Source: Caballeronia temeraria | GTDB taxonomy: Bacteria; Pseudomonadota; Gammaproteobacteria; Burkholderiales; Burkholderiaceae | Assembly: GCF_001544795.2 (NCBI RefSeq) | Contig: NZ_FCOI02000003.1 | Span: 372,001-436,000, forward strand | Direction of reading: 5' to 3' | Length of the DNA: 64,000 nt | In this document: piece by piece, positions 9,421 to 18,637 of the stretch | How positions within the stretch are numbered: the stretch's first letter is position 1 | Layout of the letters: every line of letters starts with the position of its first letter | Translations under genes and position numbers: made by a program | The notes under the pieces: generated by a model | Told to the model about the DNA's origin: nothing | The model's database searches: none | What the model saw: the letters and a program-made list of their open reading frames with translations, nothing else

Positions 9421-10203
9421 TCAAGCCGTGCGCGACGCACCGAACCAGCGCCGCTGCACGCCGCGCGCAAACGCATTCAGCGCCCACCCCGTCAAACCAA
9501 CCACGATCACGCCGAACACGACGAGATCCATGCGAAACTGCTCGCTGCCATCGACGAGCGTATTGCCGATGCCGCTGCCCGCGACGAGCAGATACTCCGC
9601 GCCGAGCGTCGCGAGCCACGAATAGATGAGCGCGAGATAGACGCCCGTGAAAATCGACGGCAATGCCGCAGGCAACACGACATACGCCAGCGTCTGCAAC
9701 CTGCCATAGCGATACGCACGCGCCACGTCGAGCCAGTTCGCGGGCACGGCGCGAATGCCGTCGCTCGTATGCATGACCACGGGCACGAGCGCGGCAAGCG
9801 ACAGGAACACGACCTTGGCGACATCGCCAAGACCGAACCATACGGATATCAACGGTATCCACGCGAATAGCGATACTTGCTTGAACGTGTTGAAGCTCGG
9901 TGCAATCGCACGATTCGCGAGCTTCGATACGCCGAGCAACGCGCCGAGCGCGAGACCGAGACTCGTGCCGATCGCGAAGCCCGTCAATTCGCGCGCAAGC
10001 GATGCCGACAACGCCCGCGCGAGCGCCCCGCTTCTAACCTGCTCGATGGCCGTATCCCATACCTGCGCGGGCGAAACCATCACGCCGTGCCCCACTTGCG
10101 CATCGCGCGACGCGAACCACCAGAGCGCGAGCGCGCCTATCGGCAGCACGATGCCGCGCCACGATCCTTTGACCGTTCCCGCTTCCCAATCCACAGTCGA
10201 CAT
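9421..10203 (-). CDS. ABC transporter permease, SsuC/TauC family (second of two)
   Basis: A permease of 260 aa with five to six membrane helices and the binding-protein-dependent transport motif (EAA loop) around ALPSIFTGVYLAL. It starts at MSTVDWEAGT. A longer frame start at 10290 would overlap the preceding permease gene by 77 bases and adds a non-hydrophobic tail. It lies 10 bases downstream of another homologous permease, so the transporter probably uses a heterodimeric membrane unit instead of the usual SsuC homodimer. Substrate class (sulfonate, sulfate ester or taurine) is inferred from the operon. Confidence 0.88.
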   Translation of the reverse strand: MSTVDWEAGTVKGSWRGIVLPIGALALWWFASRDAQVGHGVMVSPAQVWDTAIEQVRSGALARALSASLARELTGFAIGTSLGLALGALLGVSKLANRAIAPSFNTFKQVSLFAWIPLISVWFGLGDVAKVVFLSLAALVPVVMHTSDGIRAVPANWLDVARAYRYGRLQTLAYVVLPAALPSIFTGVYLALIYSWLATLGAEYLLVAGSGIGNTLVDGSEQFRMDLVVFGVIVVGLTGWALNAFARGVQRRWFGASRTA

Positions 10204-10213
10204 ACGTTGATCC

Positions 10214-11038
10214 TCAGTTGGCCCGGCCGCGTTGCAGCTTGCGCTCGAACGCGTTGAGCAAGCGATCCGCCGCATACCCGATTGCGCCAACGATCAGCAC
10301 CGCCGCGAGCACGAGATCGAGCTGAAAGAGCTGACGTCCGTAGACGATCAGATAGCCCAGCCCTTCCGACGATGCGACCAGCTCCACGACGACAAGCGTC
10401 AGCCACGCCTTCGTGAACGCGAGCCGCACGCCCGTGCCGATGACGGGAATCGCGGCTGGCAACGTCACACGCGTAATGACTTGCCAGCGCGAATAGCGAT
10501 ACACCGACGCGACTTCCTGCAACGCGCGCGGCGTGTTGCGAAAGCCTTGCAACGTGGAGAGCGTGACGGGAACGAGCGCCGCATGCCCAATCAACAGATA
10601 CTTTAAAGGCTCGCCGATACCGACGACGATCATCAGAAACGGCAGCCAGCCGAGCACGGGCACTTGCACGATCGCGTTGAAGCTCGGCAGCACGTAGGCT
10701 TCCAACGTACGGGACAACCCGAGCAACCCGCCGAGCGCGATGCCGAGCACCACGCCGCCGCCGAACCCGACCGCCGCGCGCGTCACGCTCGCCGACAGAT
10801 GCGTCCACAATTCGCCGCTCTTCACGAGCGCGGCGAGCGTTTCGAACACAAGCGATGGCGGCGGCAATACTTGCGCAGAAATCCATCCATAGTGCGAACC
10901 AAGCAACCACAGCAACGTGCACACGATGGGCACGATCCACGGCAACGCGGTCCAGCCGATCGTGCGCAACGTGTCCTTCGACGAAGGCCCGCGCGCACGA
11001 TTCGCAGGCAGAAATACGCGAGTCAGCGCATTGGCCAT
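10214..11038 (-). CDS. ABC transporter permease, SsuC/TauC family (first of two)
   Basis: A 274-aa permease with an N-terminal helix (WTALPWIVPIVCTLLWLLG) and a core of five further helices. The EAA-type loop reads TLPAAIPVIGTGVRLA. Its ATG immediately follows the TAA of the binding-protein gene with no spacer, which suggests translational coupling. It is homologous to the permease encoded 10 bases downstream; both have the GLALGALLG / GIALGGLLG core. The two together with the ATPase and the binding protein form one importer of the nitrate/sulfonate/taurine family. Confidence 0.88.
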   Translation of the reverse strand: MANALTRVFLPANRARGPSSKDTLRTIGWTALPWIVPIVCTLLWLLGSHYGWISAQVLPPPSLVFETLAALVKSGELWTHLSASVTRAAVGFGGGVVLGIALGGLLGLSRTLEAYVLPSFNAIVQVPVLGWLPFLMIVVGIGEPLKYLLIGHAALVPVTLSTLQGFRNTPRALQEVASVYRYSRWQVITRVTLPAAIPVIGTGVRLAFTKAWLTLVVVELVASSEGLGYLIVYGRQLFQLDLVLAAVLIVGAIGYAADRLLNAFERKLQRGRAN

Positions 11039-12124
11039 TTATCGATTCTCCGCAAGACGTTCACCGGTCGGCTTGCCGGACGCATCGAGCCGCGGCCAGT
11101 ACGCTTCGAGCTTCAGCGACTTCAACGCCTGGTCGAGATACTTCGGTTCGAACCATCCGTTCACGCTGACGGGCTGGCGAATCAGGTTCAGACGCAGCGC
11201 GTCGTCGGCGACGGCCTGATAGCGCGCAACCAGAAACGGATCGATGAGCGGAGACATGCGGTCCTTCATCGGCTGATTGGCATACTCGGAAGACCACGAT
11301 TCGACCGGCACGCCGCTCTTCGCCCACAGCGCAAAGAGCGCATTGCGATTGGCTTCATCGGACGACCATTGCGCCGCCTGAACCACTGCCGTCACGACCT
11401 TCTGCACCGTGTCGGGATGCGCGCGCTCGAAGTCTTCGAGCACGAGCAGATGCGCCTGACGCGTGAGCTGCACGCCGTCGTCGCGCGATGCATAGACGAT
11501 CTTCGCGAGCCCCTGACGTTGCAGCTTGAAGAGCGAGTAGTCGAGGAACACGGCATCGACGCCCTTCGAGGCCAGCGCGGCTTGCGAGGCGGCCGTATCG
11601 AGATTGATCACGCGCAGATCGCGTTCGGTGAGGCCGTTTTGCTTCAGCACGTTATCGGCGACGAGCTGCAGATTCGTGCCGCGAAATAGGCCGACGCGCT
11701 TGCCCTTCAGATCCTTGACGCTCTTGATATCGGAATCGGGCGGCACGGCGAGATAGACGCCCGTACGCACGTTCGACGCCAACAGCAGATGCGTCTTCAA
11801 TCCATTCGCGCGGCCGAGCACGGACGGCAGATCGCCCTGATACGCAAAGTCGAGCTGCTTGTTCGCGAGTGCTTCGTTGACAGCCGGGCCCGCGCCCTTG
11901 AAGAATATCCAGTCGACCTTGATGTGGTCGGGCTGCAACGCATCCTCGACACGATGCTGCAATAACGCGGTGGCCGCAGGAGAACCGCCGAATACCGGCG
12001 GATCGCCGGTGCCCTGCTGCGCGACGCCGATACGCACCACGGCCGGATCGGCGGCATGCGCGGGACCGATAAGCGCGGCGAGCAGCGTCGCCGCGCCGGC
12101 GAAGAGCTTGAGTCGTAGTGTCAT
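11039..12124 (-). CDS. Periplasmic substrate-binding protein, SsuA/AtsR type
   Basis: A 361-aa exported protein. The signal peptide runs about 1-24 (LKLFAGAATLLAALIGPAHA, then ADPAVVRIG). The mature part has the NMT1/SsuA-like pattern: VDWIFFKGAGPAVNEAL, LDFAYQGDLPSV, and DLKGKRVGLFRGTN at about residue 140. These proteins capture organosulfur ligands and deliver them to the membrane permeases. Its stop codon abuts the first permease start. A 66-base gap separates it from the upstream dioxygenase gene. The pairing with an AtsK-like dioxygenase favours sulfate esters or alkanesulfonates, which is inference. Confidence 0.88.
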   Translation of the reverse strand: MTLRLKLFAGAATLLAALIGPAHAADPAVVRIGVAQQGTGDPPVFGGSPAATALLQHRVEDALQPDHIKVDWIFFKGAGPAVNEALANKQLDFAYQGDLPSVLGRANGLKTHLLLASNVRTGVYLAVPPDSDIKSVKDLKGKRVGLFRGTNLQLVADNVLKQNGLTERDLRVINLDTAASQAALASKGVDAVFLDYSLFKLQRQGLAKIVYASRDDGVQLTRQAHLLVLEDFERAHPDTVQKVVTAVVQAAQWSSDEANRNALFALWAKSGVPVESWSSEYANQPMKDRMSPLIDPFLVARYQAVADDALRLNLIRQPVSVNGWFEPKYLDQALKSLKLEAYWPRLDASGKPTGERLAENR

Positions 12125-12190
12125 CGTGCAATGAGAGAGAGTGGATCGCCGGCGATGTCATCGCCGGTGCATGCAGCATTGGAAAGCGCG

Positions 12191-13129
12191 TCAGACGGTG
12201 CGCGTTTCCTGTTTGACGATGCGGCTCCTGCGCCCGTCGATGCCCACGGGGACATCGCCATGCACGGTCGCGCGGCGCACGACGCGATGCGCATCGCTGT
12301 AATCGGCCACTGCATAGTGCTGGGTCGCGCGGTTATCCCAGATCGCGACATCGCCTTGTGTCCAGCGCCAGCGCACGGTGTTTTCCAGCCGCGTGACGTG
12401 ATCGTGGAAGAGTTCGATGAGCCGATCCGAATCGCGCTGCGACAGACCGATGAAGCGTTGCACGAAGTGCCCTAAAACAAGCGTCCGCTCGCCCGTTTCG
12501 GGATGCACGCGCACGACCGGATGCTCCGTCTCATAGAGCGTCGACGTGAACTGCTTGCGATACTCGCGCTCGGATTCCGTATCGGGCACGTTGCGTGTCG
12601 CGGCATAGTCGTAGGTGTTCGAATGCAGCGCCCAGAGCTTGTCGGCGAGATCGCGCAGCGCTTCCGGCAGATTCGCATACGCGGCGGCCGTATTGGCCCA
12701 CACCGTGTCGCCGCCGGCGGGCGGAATCACCACGCCGCGCAGAATCGAAATCTTCGGATAGGCATCGACGAAGGTCACGTCCGTATGCCATGAGTTCGCG
12801 CGCGTGCCGTGCTTCGAATCGAGTTCGAGCAGGCGGCTGCCGGTCGAAAGCGAAGGCACCGTCGGATGCGCGACGGTCTCGCCGAAGCGCGCGGCGAAGG
12901 CTTCCTGCGCGGCGTCGTCGAGATGCGACTGTCCGCGGAAGAACAGCACCTTGTGTTGCAGCAATGCCTGATTGATCGCGCCGATGGACTTGTCGTCGAG
13001 ATCGGCGGAAAGCGTCACGCCGCGCACTTCCGCACCGATGCGCCCGCCGATGGGGCGCACCTGAAACGGTTCATTCGACGTGGCGGGTTCGAGCGTGGAT
13101 TCGGCGGCGAGCGTGGGGAGTGCGGACAT
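12191..13129 (-). CDS. TauD/TfdA-family Fe(II)/2-oxoglutarate dioxygenase, AtsK alkylsulfatase-like
   Basis: A 312-aa non-haem iron dioxygenase. The metal triad is visible: H115 and D117 in the WHTD motif and H271 in the ATQHYAVADY segment, with R282/R285 in the HRVVRR segment as the likely 2-oxoglutarate anchor. The region after WHTD (VTFVDAYPKISILRG) closely resembles the AtsK and TauD branch, which cleaves alkyl sulfate esters or sulfonates by hydroxylation, releasing sulfate or sulfite. It is the first gene of the operon with a complete importer. AtsK-like is preferred over TauD by sequence feel only; the true substrate needs assay. Confidence 0.85.
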   Translation of the reverse strand: MSALPTLAAESTLEPATSNEPFQVRPIGGRIGAEVRGVTLSADLDDKSIGAINQALLQHKVLFFRGQSHLDDAAQEAFAARFGETVAHPTVPSLSTGSRLLELDSKHGTRANSWHTDVTFVDAYPKISILRGVVIPPAGGDTVWANTAAAYANLPEALRDLADKLWALHSNTYDYAATRNVPDTESEREYRKQFTSTLYETEHPVVRVHPETGERTLVLGHFVQRFIGLSQRDSDRLIELFHDHVTRLENTVRWRWTQGDVAIWDNRATQHYAVADYSDAHRVVRRATVHGDVPVGIDGRRSRIVKQETRTV

Positions 13130-13231
13130 CGAAAATCTCCGTGGGTTATGCGTCTGTCGGATGCTGGCCGCATTGAATGCGACGGAAACATTGAAGCATC
13201 GACAGGACGCTTAACCAACGAAGCGTTTCGA

Positions 13232-14317
13232 CTATGCATATCGCTGCAGGGCCGCGATGCTTTCCCGCAGTTCCGCCTGCAATCGCGCCATCAGTTCGGC
13301 AGCGGGCAATTCACGCGCGAGCGCGGCGGCCTGTCCCGCCCATTGCGCGCCATAACCGAATTCGTTCTTTGCTTTTGCCGCCGCGTGCAATGCCTTGCCT
13401 GCATCGTAGGTGACGGGATAGGCCGGAATCGCAGGCGCTTCGTCGTCTCGCCCCAGTTCGGTGAACTTGTTCACGAGGCTGCGCGCCTGGCGTCCCGAGA
13501 TCGCCGATGTGAACGTCGTATGTTCGGCTGCATCGCTCAGAATTGCGCGCCGATATCCCGCATCGATCGATGTCTCCGTGCACGGCACGAACGCGGTGCC
13601 GAGCTGCGCCGCCTGCGCGCCGAGCGCGAGCGCCGCCGCAATGCCCGCGCCGTCCATGATGCCGCCCGCCGCGATCACGGGCACATCGAACTTGCTCGCG
13701 ATAAGACGCGTGAGTGCAAACGTGCCGAGGTTATCGTCGTCGGATTGAGGATCGAAGATGCCGCGATGCCCGCCCGCCTCGATGCCCTGCGCGACGATCG
13801 CATCCATGCCCGCCGCCGCCACTTGGTCCGCTTCGCGCAGATTGGTTGCGGACGCGATCAGCGTGATGCCGGCCTTGCGCAACGCATCGATATAGTCCTT
13901 CGACGGCAAGCCGAAGTGAAAACTCACGATCGCCGGCTTCTCTTCGACGAACACCGCGAGCATCGCTTCATCGACGACAAAGCTCGTATAGATCTCGCTC
14001 AACTTCGCGGGCGGCGTCGCGCCGTATTGCGCGAACACGGGCGCGAGCCAGTCGGTCCATGCTTGCTCGACGGCGGCATCGGCGCGCGCGGGCGCATGAC
14101 AGAACACATTGATGTTGAACGGCTTGCTCGTGAGTTCACGCGTCTCGCGAATCACCTTGCGCGCGCCTTCCGCGTTCATTGCGCCGACGCCGAGCGAGCC
14201 GAGTCCGCCCGCGTTCGATACCGCCGCCGCGAGCGCGGGCGTGCTCACGCCTGCCATCGGCGCCTGAATGATCGGCGTGTCGATGCCGAGTCGCGAAGTC
14301 AATGCGTTCTTGCTCAT
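13232..14317 (-). CDS. Nitronate monooxygenase (2-nitropropane dioxygenase) family protein
   Basis: A 361-aa FMN-dependent TIM-barrel protein starting MSKNALTSRLG. The N-terminal IIQAPMAGVSTPALAAAVSNAGG and the FMN phosphate loop AGGIMDGAGIAAALALGA are typical. IAAQ/EAGGHRG at the middle (GIEAGGHRGIF) matches the class with the catalytic histidine in AGGH. NMOs oxidise propionate 3-nitronate and related nitronates to aldehydes. AGAGGA lies about 8-13 bases before the ATG. A LysR gene ends 29 bases upstream on the same strand. The longer frame reaching 14680 overlaps that LysR gene and is rejected. Confidence 0.87.
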   Translation of the reverse strand: MSKNALTSRLGIDTPIIQAPMAGVSTPALAAAVSNAGGLGSLGVGAMNAEGARKVIRETRELTSKPFNINVFCHAPARADAAVEQAWTDWLAPVFAQYGATPPAKLSEIYTSFVVDEAMLAVFVEEKPAIVSFHFGLPSKDYIDALRKAGITLIASATNLREADQVAAAGMDAIVAQGIEAGGHRGIFDPQSDDDNLGTFALTRLIASKFDVPVIAAGGIMDGAGIAAALALGAQAAQLGTAFVPCTETSIDAGYRRAILSDAAEHTTFTSAISGRQARSLVNKFTELGRDDEAPAIPAYPVTYDAGKALHAAAKAKNEFGYGAQWAGQAAALARELPAAELMARLQAELRESIAALQRYA

Positions 14318-14346
14318 GAATGTGCATCCTCTAAACGTTGCATGAT

Positions 14347-15261
14347 TCAGCGCGTGCCGAGCTTCTCGACGACGAAGTCCACGAAAGCCCGCACGCGCGA
14401 CGACAAGTGTCTGCCATGCGGATACAGCAGGATGAACGGCCTGCTGCATCCGCCGTAATCGCGCAGCACTTCGGTCAGCGTGCCCGCGCGCAATTCTTCC
14501 TCGACGGTGAAGCGGTAGATCTGGAAAAGGCCCGCGCCGTGACACGCGAGCGGAATGCCGGCGAGCGCATCGCCCGACGTGCCATAGCCGCCTTGCGTCG
14601 TGATTTCCAGCGGTTCGCCGTTCTGCATGAAGAGCCACGGCACAGGCCGTCCGGTGCTCGGCATCTCGAACTGGATGCATTCGTGCGCGAGCAGATCCTC
14701 GATGGTTTTCGGCACGCCCGCGCGCTTCAGATAAGCGGGCGACGCCACCACGACGAGTTCCGCGTCTTCGAGCTTGCGCGCGATCAGACCGGAATCGCGC
14801 GGTGCGCGGCCGCGTATCGCGAGATCGAAGCCTTCATCCGCGAAGTCGATGTTGCGGTTGCTCAGATGCGCTTCGACGGTGACATCGGGATAACGCTTTC
14901 TGAATTCGGCGAGCAACGGCAGCATGCGATAGTGACCGTAAGGCGTCGGCATGCTGATGCGCAGCACGCCTTTGGGCGTCGTCTGCTGACCGGTGGCTTC
15001 GCGTTCCGCTTCGGCAAGACGATTGAGTGCATCGCGACATTGCTCGAAGTAGCGACGGCCTGCATCGGTCAGTCGAATCTGGCGCGTGGTGCGCACGAAA
15101 AGCCGCACGTCCAGGCGTTTTTCGAGCCGCGCGACGGAACGGCTCACGGCGGCGGGCGTGACGCTCGCAGCGGTGGCCGCGAGCGTGAAGCTGCCGAGTT
15201 CGGCCGCAAGACAGAAGAGTTCGATGCTGCCGAGAAGAAGGTCGTCGAATTGCCGCTGCAT
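14347..15261 (-). CDS. LysR-family transcriptional regulator
   Basis: A 304-aa LysR protein starting MQRQFDDLLLGSIELFC. The N-terminal winged helix-turn-helix runs about 8-67 (AAELGSFTLAATAASVTPAAVSRSVARLEKRL), followed by the LysR substrate-binding domain to the C-terminus. Residues such as RGRAPRDSGLIARKLED belong to the CrgA/DsdC-like branch. An in-frame start at 15372 adds 37 polar residues before the HTH and is unlikely. It lies immediately upstream of the nitronate monooxygenase gene on the same strand, so autoregulation and control of that gene together is plausible. The effector is unknown. Confidence 0.88.
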   Translation of the reverse strand: MQRQFDDLLLGSIELFCLAAELGSFTLAATAASVTPAAVSRSVARLEKRLDVRLFVRTTRQIRLTDAGRRYFEQCRDALNRLAEAEREATGQQTTPKGVLRISMPTPYGHYRMLPLLAEFRKRYPDVTVEAHLSNRNIDFADEGFDLAIRGRAPRDSGLIARKLEDAELVVVASPAYLKRAGVPKTIEDLLAHECIQFEMPSTGRPVPWLFMQNGEPLEITTQGGYGTSGDALAGIPLACHGAGLFQIYRFTVEEELRAGTLTEVLRDYGGCSRPFILLYPHGRHLSSRVRAFVDFVVEKLGTR

Positions 15262-15385
15262 TGTCGATGGACTTCGCGTCGTTGTCGGTGCATCTTCGCC
15301 GCTTGCCGCCGCAGGGTCAACCGACACCGCTTCAATTGAGTTGTGACGCGCGGGAACAGATCGGCGATGCAAGCCCGCAAAACAA

Positions 15386-15420
15386 TCGCCCGCTTCTTCC
15401 GTGCAGGAAAAAGCGGGCGA
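15386..15420 (-). terminator. Intrinsic terminator downstream of mmsA
   Basis: Arms at 15386-15400 and 15406-15420 pair over 14 of 15 positions with a 5-base loop. Read on the minus strand the hairpin is followed by TTGTTTT, as in a rho-independent terminator. It lies 37 bases beyond the mmsA stop. Confidence 0.8.
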
Positions 15421-15457
15421 TATTCATGCGCTCGATGCACAGATGACGATCGATGCC

Positions 15458-16969
15458 TTACTTCGCGGTCGGCATCGCAAACTCGGCGCCCTTCTCCGTG
15501 CTTTCGGGCCAGCGCTGCATGATCGACTTCTGCTTCGTGTAGAAGCGCACGCCTTCTTCGCCATACGCGTGCATGTCGCCGAAGAGGCTGCGTTTCCAGC
15601 CGCCGAAACCGTGCCATGCCATCGGCACCGGAATCGGCACGTTGATGCCGACCATGCCCACTTCGATGCGCCGGCCAAATTCGCGCGCAATATGGCCATC
15701 GCTCGTATAGCATGCGACGCCGTTGCCGAACTCATGTTCGTTGACGAGATCGACCGCTTCGCTGAAGTCCTTCACGCGCACGCAGGCGAGCACCGGACCG
15801 AAGATTTCTTCCTTGTAGATGCGCATCTCCGGCGTGACGTGATCGAACAGCGTGCCGCCCGTGAAGAAGCCGTCTTCGTGGCCCGGCACCTTGAGGCCGC
15901 GGCCATCGACGACGAGTTTCGCGCCTTCTTCCACGCCCAGCGCGATATAGCCTTCGATGCGCTCCAGCGCCTGACGCGTGACGATCGGGCCCATTTCGGC
16001 ATCGGCTTCCATGCCGTTCCTGATCTTGAGTTCCTGCGCGCGCTGCGCGAGACGCGGCACGATCTTGTCGGCGACATCGCCCACGAGCACGGCCACCGAG
16101 ATCGCCATGCAGCGCTCGCCCGCGGAGCCGTAGCCCGCGCCGATCAGCGCATCGACAGCCTGATCGATATCCGCGTCGGGCATCACGACCATGTGATTTT
16201 TCGCGCCGCCCAGCGCCTGCACGCGCTTGCCGTGCTTCGCGCCGGTTTCGTAGATGTAGTTCGCGATCGGCGTCGAGCCGACGAAGCTGATCGCCTTCAC
16301 TTGCGGATGCGTGAGCAGCGCATCGACGACGACCTTGTCGCCCTGCACGACGTTGAAGATGCCATCGGGCAGACCGGCTTGCTTGAGCAGATCGGCCATG
16401 AACAGCGACGCCGACGGATCGCGCTCGCTCGGCTTCAGGATGAACGCGTTGCCCGCCGCGATCGCGACCGGGAACATCCAGCACGGCACCATGCACGGAA
16501 AGTTGAACGGCGTAATGCCCGCGACGACGCCGAGCGGCTGGCGCGTCGTCCAGTTGTCCATGCCGGTCGAAACCTGCTCGGTGTAATCGCCCTTCAGCAG
16601 TTGCGGAATGCCGCATGCAAATTCGATCACGTCGATGCCGCGCGACACTTCGCCCTGCGCATCCGAGAACACCTTGCCGTGCTCGGCAGTGATGATCGCG
16701 GCGAGTTCGTCGCGATGCTTGTTCATCAGTTCGAGGAATTTCAGCATGACGCGCGCGCGGCGGATCGGCGGCGTGTCGCGCCAGGCCGGGAACGCGGCTT
16801 TCGCGCTCGCGACGGCGGCATCGACATCGGCGGCTTCGCCCAGCACGAGCTTGCGCGGGCGCTCGCCCGTCGCGGGATTGAACACCGGCTGCGTGCGCGT
16901 GGCCGAGCCATGCGTGCGCTCGCCGTGAATGTAATGGACCACGTCGGCGGTATCGTTGAACGCTTGCAT
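15458..16969 (-). CDS. mmsA: CoA-acylating methylmalonate-semialdehyde dehydrogenase
   Basis: A 503-aa aldehyde dehydrogenase starting [14 protein letters not shown]. The nucleophile is C287 ([11 protein letters not shown]). The usual ELGGK general-base motif reads [11 protein letters not shown], the hallmark of the CoA-dependent MmsA/IolA branch, which converts methylmalonate or malonate semialdehyde to propionyl- or acetyl-CoA with [18 protein letters not shown] is also branch-specific. Length matches the family at about 500 aa. A 54-codon upstream extension of the frame contains no signal and crosses the divergent promoter region. A LysR gene is divergent 112 bases away and is the likely regulator. 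A good terminator follows. Confidence 0.93.
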   Translation of the reverse strand: MQAFNDTADVVHYIHGERTHGSATRTQPVFNPATGERPRKLVLGEAADVDAAVASAKAAFPAWRDTPPIRRARVMLKFLELMNKHRDELAAIITAEHGKVFSDAQGEVSRGIDVIEFACGIPQLLKGDYTEQVSTGMDNWTTRQPLGVVAGITPFNFPCMVPCWMFPVAIAAGNAFILKPSERDPSASLFMADLLKQAGLPDGIFNVVQGDKVVVDALLTHPQVKAISFVGSTPIANYIYETGAKHGKRVQALGGAKNHMVVMPDADIDQAVDALIGAGYGSAGERCMAISVAVLVGDVADKIVPRLAQRAQELKIRNGMEADAEMGPIVTRQALERIEGYIALGVEEGAKLVVDGRGLKVPGHEDGFFTGGTLFDHVTPEMRIYKEEIFGPVLACVRVKDFSEAVDLVNEHEFGNGVACYTSDGHIAREFGRRIEVGMVGINVPIPVPMAWHGFGGWKRSLFGDMHAYGEEGVRFYTKQKSIMQRWPESTEKGAEFAMPTAK

Positions 16970-17081
16970 GCTGTCTCCTCTCACGGACTGGTTTGGCGAT
17001 TGACACAGTGTAGGAAGGGATGCGTCCCGTGCAAAGACGTTATGATTGAACTCATTGTTTATATCGGCAAACAATCGGCTG

Positions 17082-18026
17082 ATGGACGAGCAAAAGATCG
17101 AAGGTCTCTGGACCCATTTGCACTGGCTCACCGTGCTCGCGGAGCAAGGCAGCTACACGGCGGCGGCCGCGCGCCTGAACGTGTCGAAAGCGGCGATGAG
17201 CCAGCGCATCGCCGAACTGGAGCGCGCGGCGGGCGTGCCGCTCGTCACGCGCACGACGCGCAGCGTGCGTTTCACCGAAGCGGGCCGCAGGCTCGTCGAC
17301 GACACGCGCGGACAGTACGAACGCATCGCATCGAGTTTTCTTTCCGTGAAGGAATCGGCGGGCGTCGCGCGCGGATTGATCCGCGTGACCGCGCCGATGG
17401 CGTTTTCGCGGCAGCAGCTCGTGCCGCGCATGTCGGGATTTCTGCATGCGCATCCTGACGTGCGCGTGCAACTGGAGGCATCGGACCGATTAAGCTCGAT
17501 CGCGACCGAAGGCTTCGATCTTGCGGTGCGACACAGCGCGCAAGTGCCGGATACGCACGTCGCGTGGAAGCTGTGCGACACGCATTCGGTGATCGTCGCG
17601 ACGCGCGCCTATCTGAAGCGGCGCGGCACGCCCCTGACGCCCAACGATCTCGTTACGCACGATTGCCTCGTCTATCCGCGTCCGCAGGCATCGAGCATCT
17701 GGTCGTTTCAACGAAAAGGCGGGCGCAAAAGCAGCTCGACCGGCCCTTATACGCTCGCCGTCAACGGGCCTTTTGCCGCGAACAACAGCGAAGTGCTGCG
17801 CGATGCAGCGCTCGACGATCTCGGCATCGCGCTGCTGCCGGATTTCACCGCGCAGGCTGCGGTGCAGGCCGGAAAGCTCGTCGTCTTGTTGCCGGAGTGG
17901 CGTCCGGTCGGCGCTTTCGCCGATCAGCTTTTCGTCGTGCGGCCTTACGCGCCGCATGTGCCGCGCGCGGTCGCGCTATTCATCGGATATTTACGCGAGA
18001 CGTTCGCGGGCGGCTTTCCGCTTTAG
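17082..18026 (+). CDS. LysR-family regulator, divergent from mmsA
   Basis: A 314-aa LysR protein starting [15 protein letters not shown]. The HTH is at about residues 12-60 ([29 protein letters not shown]), followed by a ligand-binding domain that includes [23 protein letters not shown] at 17046 would add 12 residues with no benefit. It shares a 112-base intergenic region with mmsA and probably responds to a valine or inositol catabolite, by context only. LysR regulators normally bind T-N11-A boxes in such regions; I did not fix one here. Confidence 0.88.
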   Translation: MDEQKIEGLWTHLHWLTVLAEQGSYTAAAARLNVSKAAMSQRIAELERAAGVPLVTRTTRSVRFTEAGRRLVDDTRGQYERIASSFLSVKESAGVARGLIRVTAPMAFSRQQLVPRMSGFLHAHPDVRVQLEASDRLSSIATEGFDLAVRHSAQVPDTHVAWKLCDTHSVIVATRAYLKRRGTPLTPNDLVTHDCLVYPRPQASSIWSFQRKGGRKSSSTGPYTLAVNGPFAANNSEVLRDAALDDLGIALLPDFTAQAAVQAGKLVVLLPEWRPVGAFADQLFVVRPYAPHVPRAVALFIGYLRETFAGGFPL

Positions 18027-18034
18027 AACGGCAA

Positions 18035-18064
18035 AACGCGCCCGGTGAAACACGCGGGCGCGTT
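18035..18064. terminator. Hairpin between convergent genes
   Basis: AACGCGCCCG at 18035-18044 and its exact complement at 18055-18064 flank a 10-base loop. On the minus strand the stem is followed by TTTTGCC, so it best fits termination of the DUF4148 gene, and may also stop the LysR transcript. Confidence 0.65.
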
Positions 18065-18083
18065 GTGCACGACTACTTCCTGC

Positions 18084-18386
18084 TTAGTGATGCGCGAATG
18101 TCGGGAACACGTCGGCTTGAGTCGCATTCACGCGAGCGCCCGATTGCGCCGAACCGTCCGCCACGCCGCCGTATCCGTTTTGCGCGGAGACGCGTGCTTC
18201 AGCGGCTTGAATGTCGGCGGGATACTTCGAGTCGCTGACGACGCCCGGGTTATAGCCGGCCTTTTCCAGTTGCACGATTTGTTCGCGGACTTCGGCGCGC
18301 GTCAAAGGCTGATTCGATTGCGCGAACGATGCGACAGGAGCGGCAAAGGCCAAGGCAACCGCTGCGATACCGATGAACTTGTTCAT
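18084..18386 (-). CDS. DUF4148-containing small secreted protein
   Basis: A 100-aa exported protein. The signal peptide is 1-23 (MNKFIGIAAVALAFAAPVAS then FAQ). The mature part carries the DUF4148 pattern LTRAEVREQIVQLEKAGYNP followed by SDSKYPADIQAAEARVSAQNG. This family is abundant and paralogous in Burkholderia and relatives, and is presumably periplasmic. Function is not known. The gene stands alone with its own terminator. A 251-base region to the divergent NDH-2 gene holds its promoter; a CCCTAGGG octamer is present there. Confidence 0.9.
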   Translation of the reverse strand: MNKFIGIAAVALAFAAPVASFAQSNQPLTRAEVREQIVQLEKAGYNPGVVSDSKYPADIQAAEARVSAQNGYGGVADGSAQSGARVNATQADVFPTFAHH

Positions 18387-18637
18387 GATGCTTTCCTCCG
18401 TACAGAAGTTTTCGAGTGGCCGCTCACGCTGCGGTATTTGCTCGTTCGCGACCGTTGAACATAGTTTAGGTATCGCAGGCCCTAGGGTAAATACTTAAAC
18501 GGCGAAATCACTTTTGGCGAAAAGCCGACTAATTCGGCCGCGCGCAACGGGAACCAATGCCCTTCGAATCGCCTATAACCAATGACAGGCGGCTGCCGCG
18601 TGCGGCTCATAGCACGAACGATCGTTTATTAAGGGGA

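Noticed and set aside
12121..12190. Possible extra gene between the dioxygenase and binding-protein genes
   Set aside because: Only 66 bases are free, and no frame with a ribosome binding site fits.
15401..17458. A plus-strand frame of 685 codons across mmsA
   Set aside because: Antisense to mmsA and running into the divergent LysR gene in a different frame; no credible protein features.
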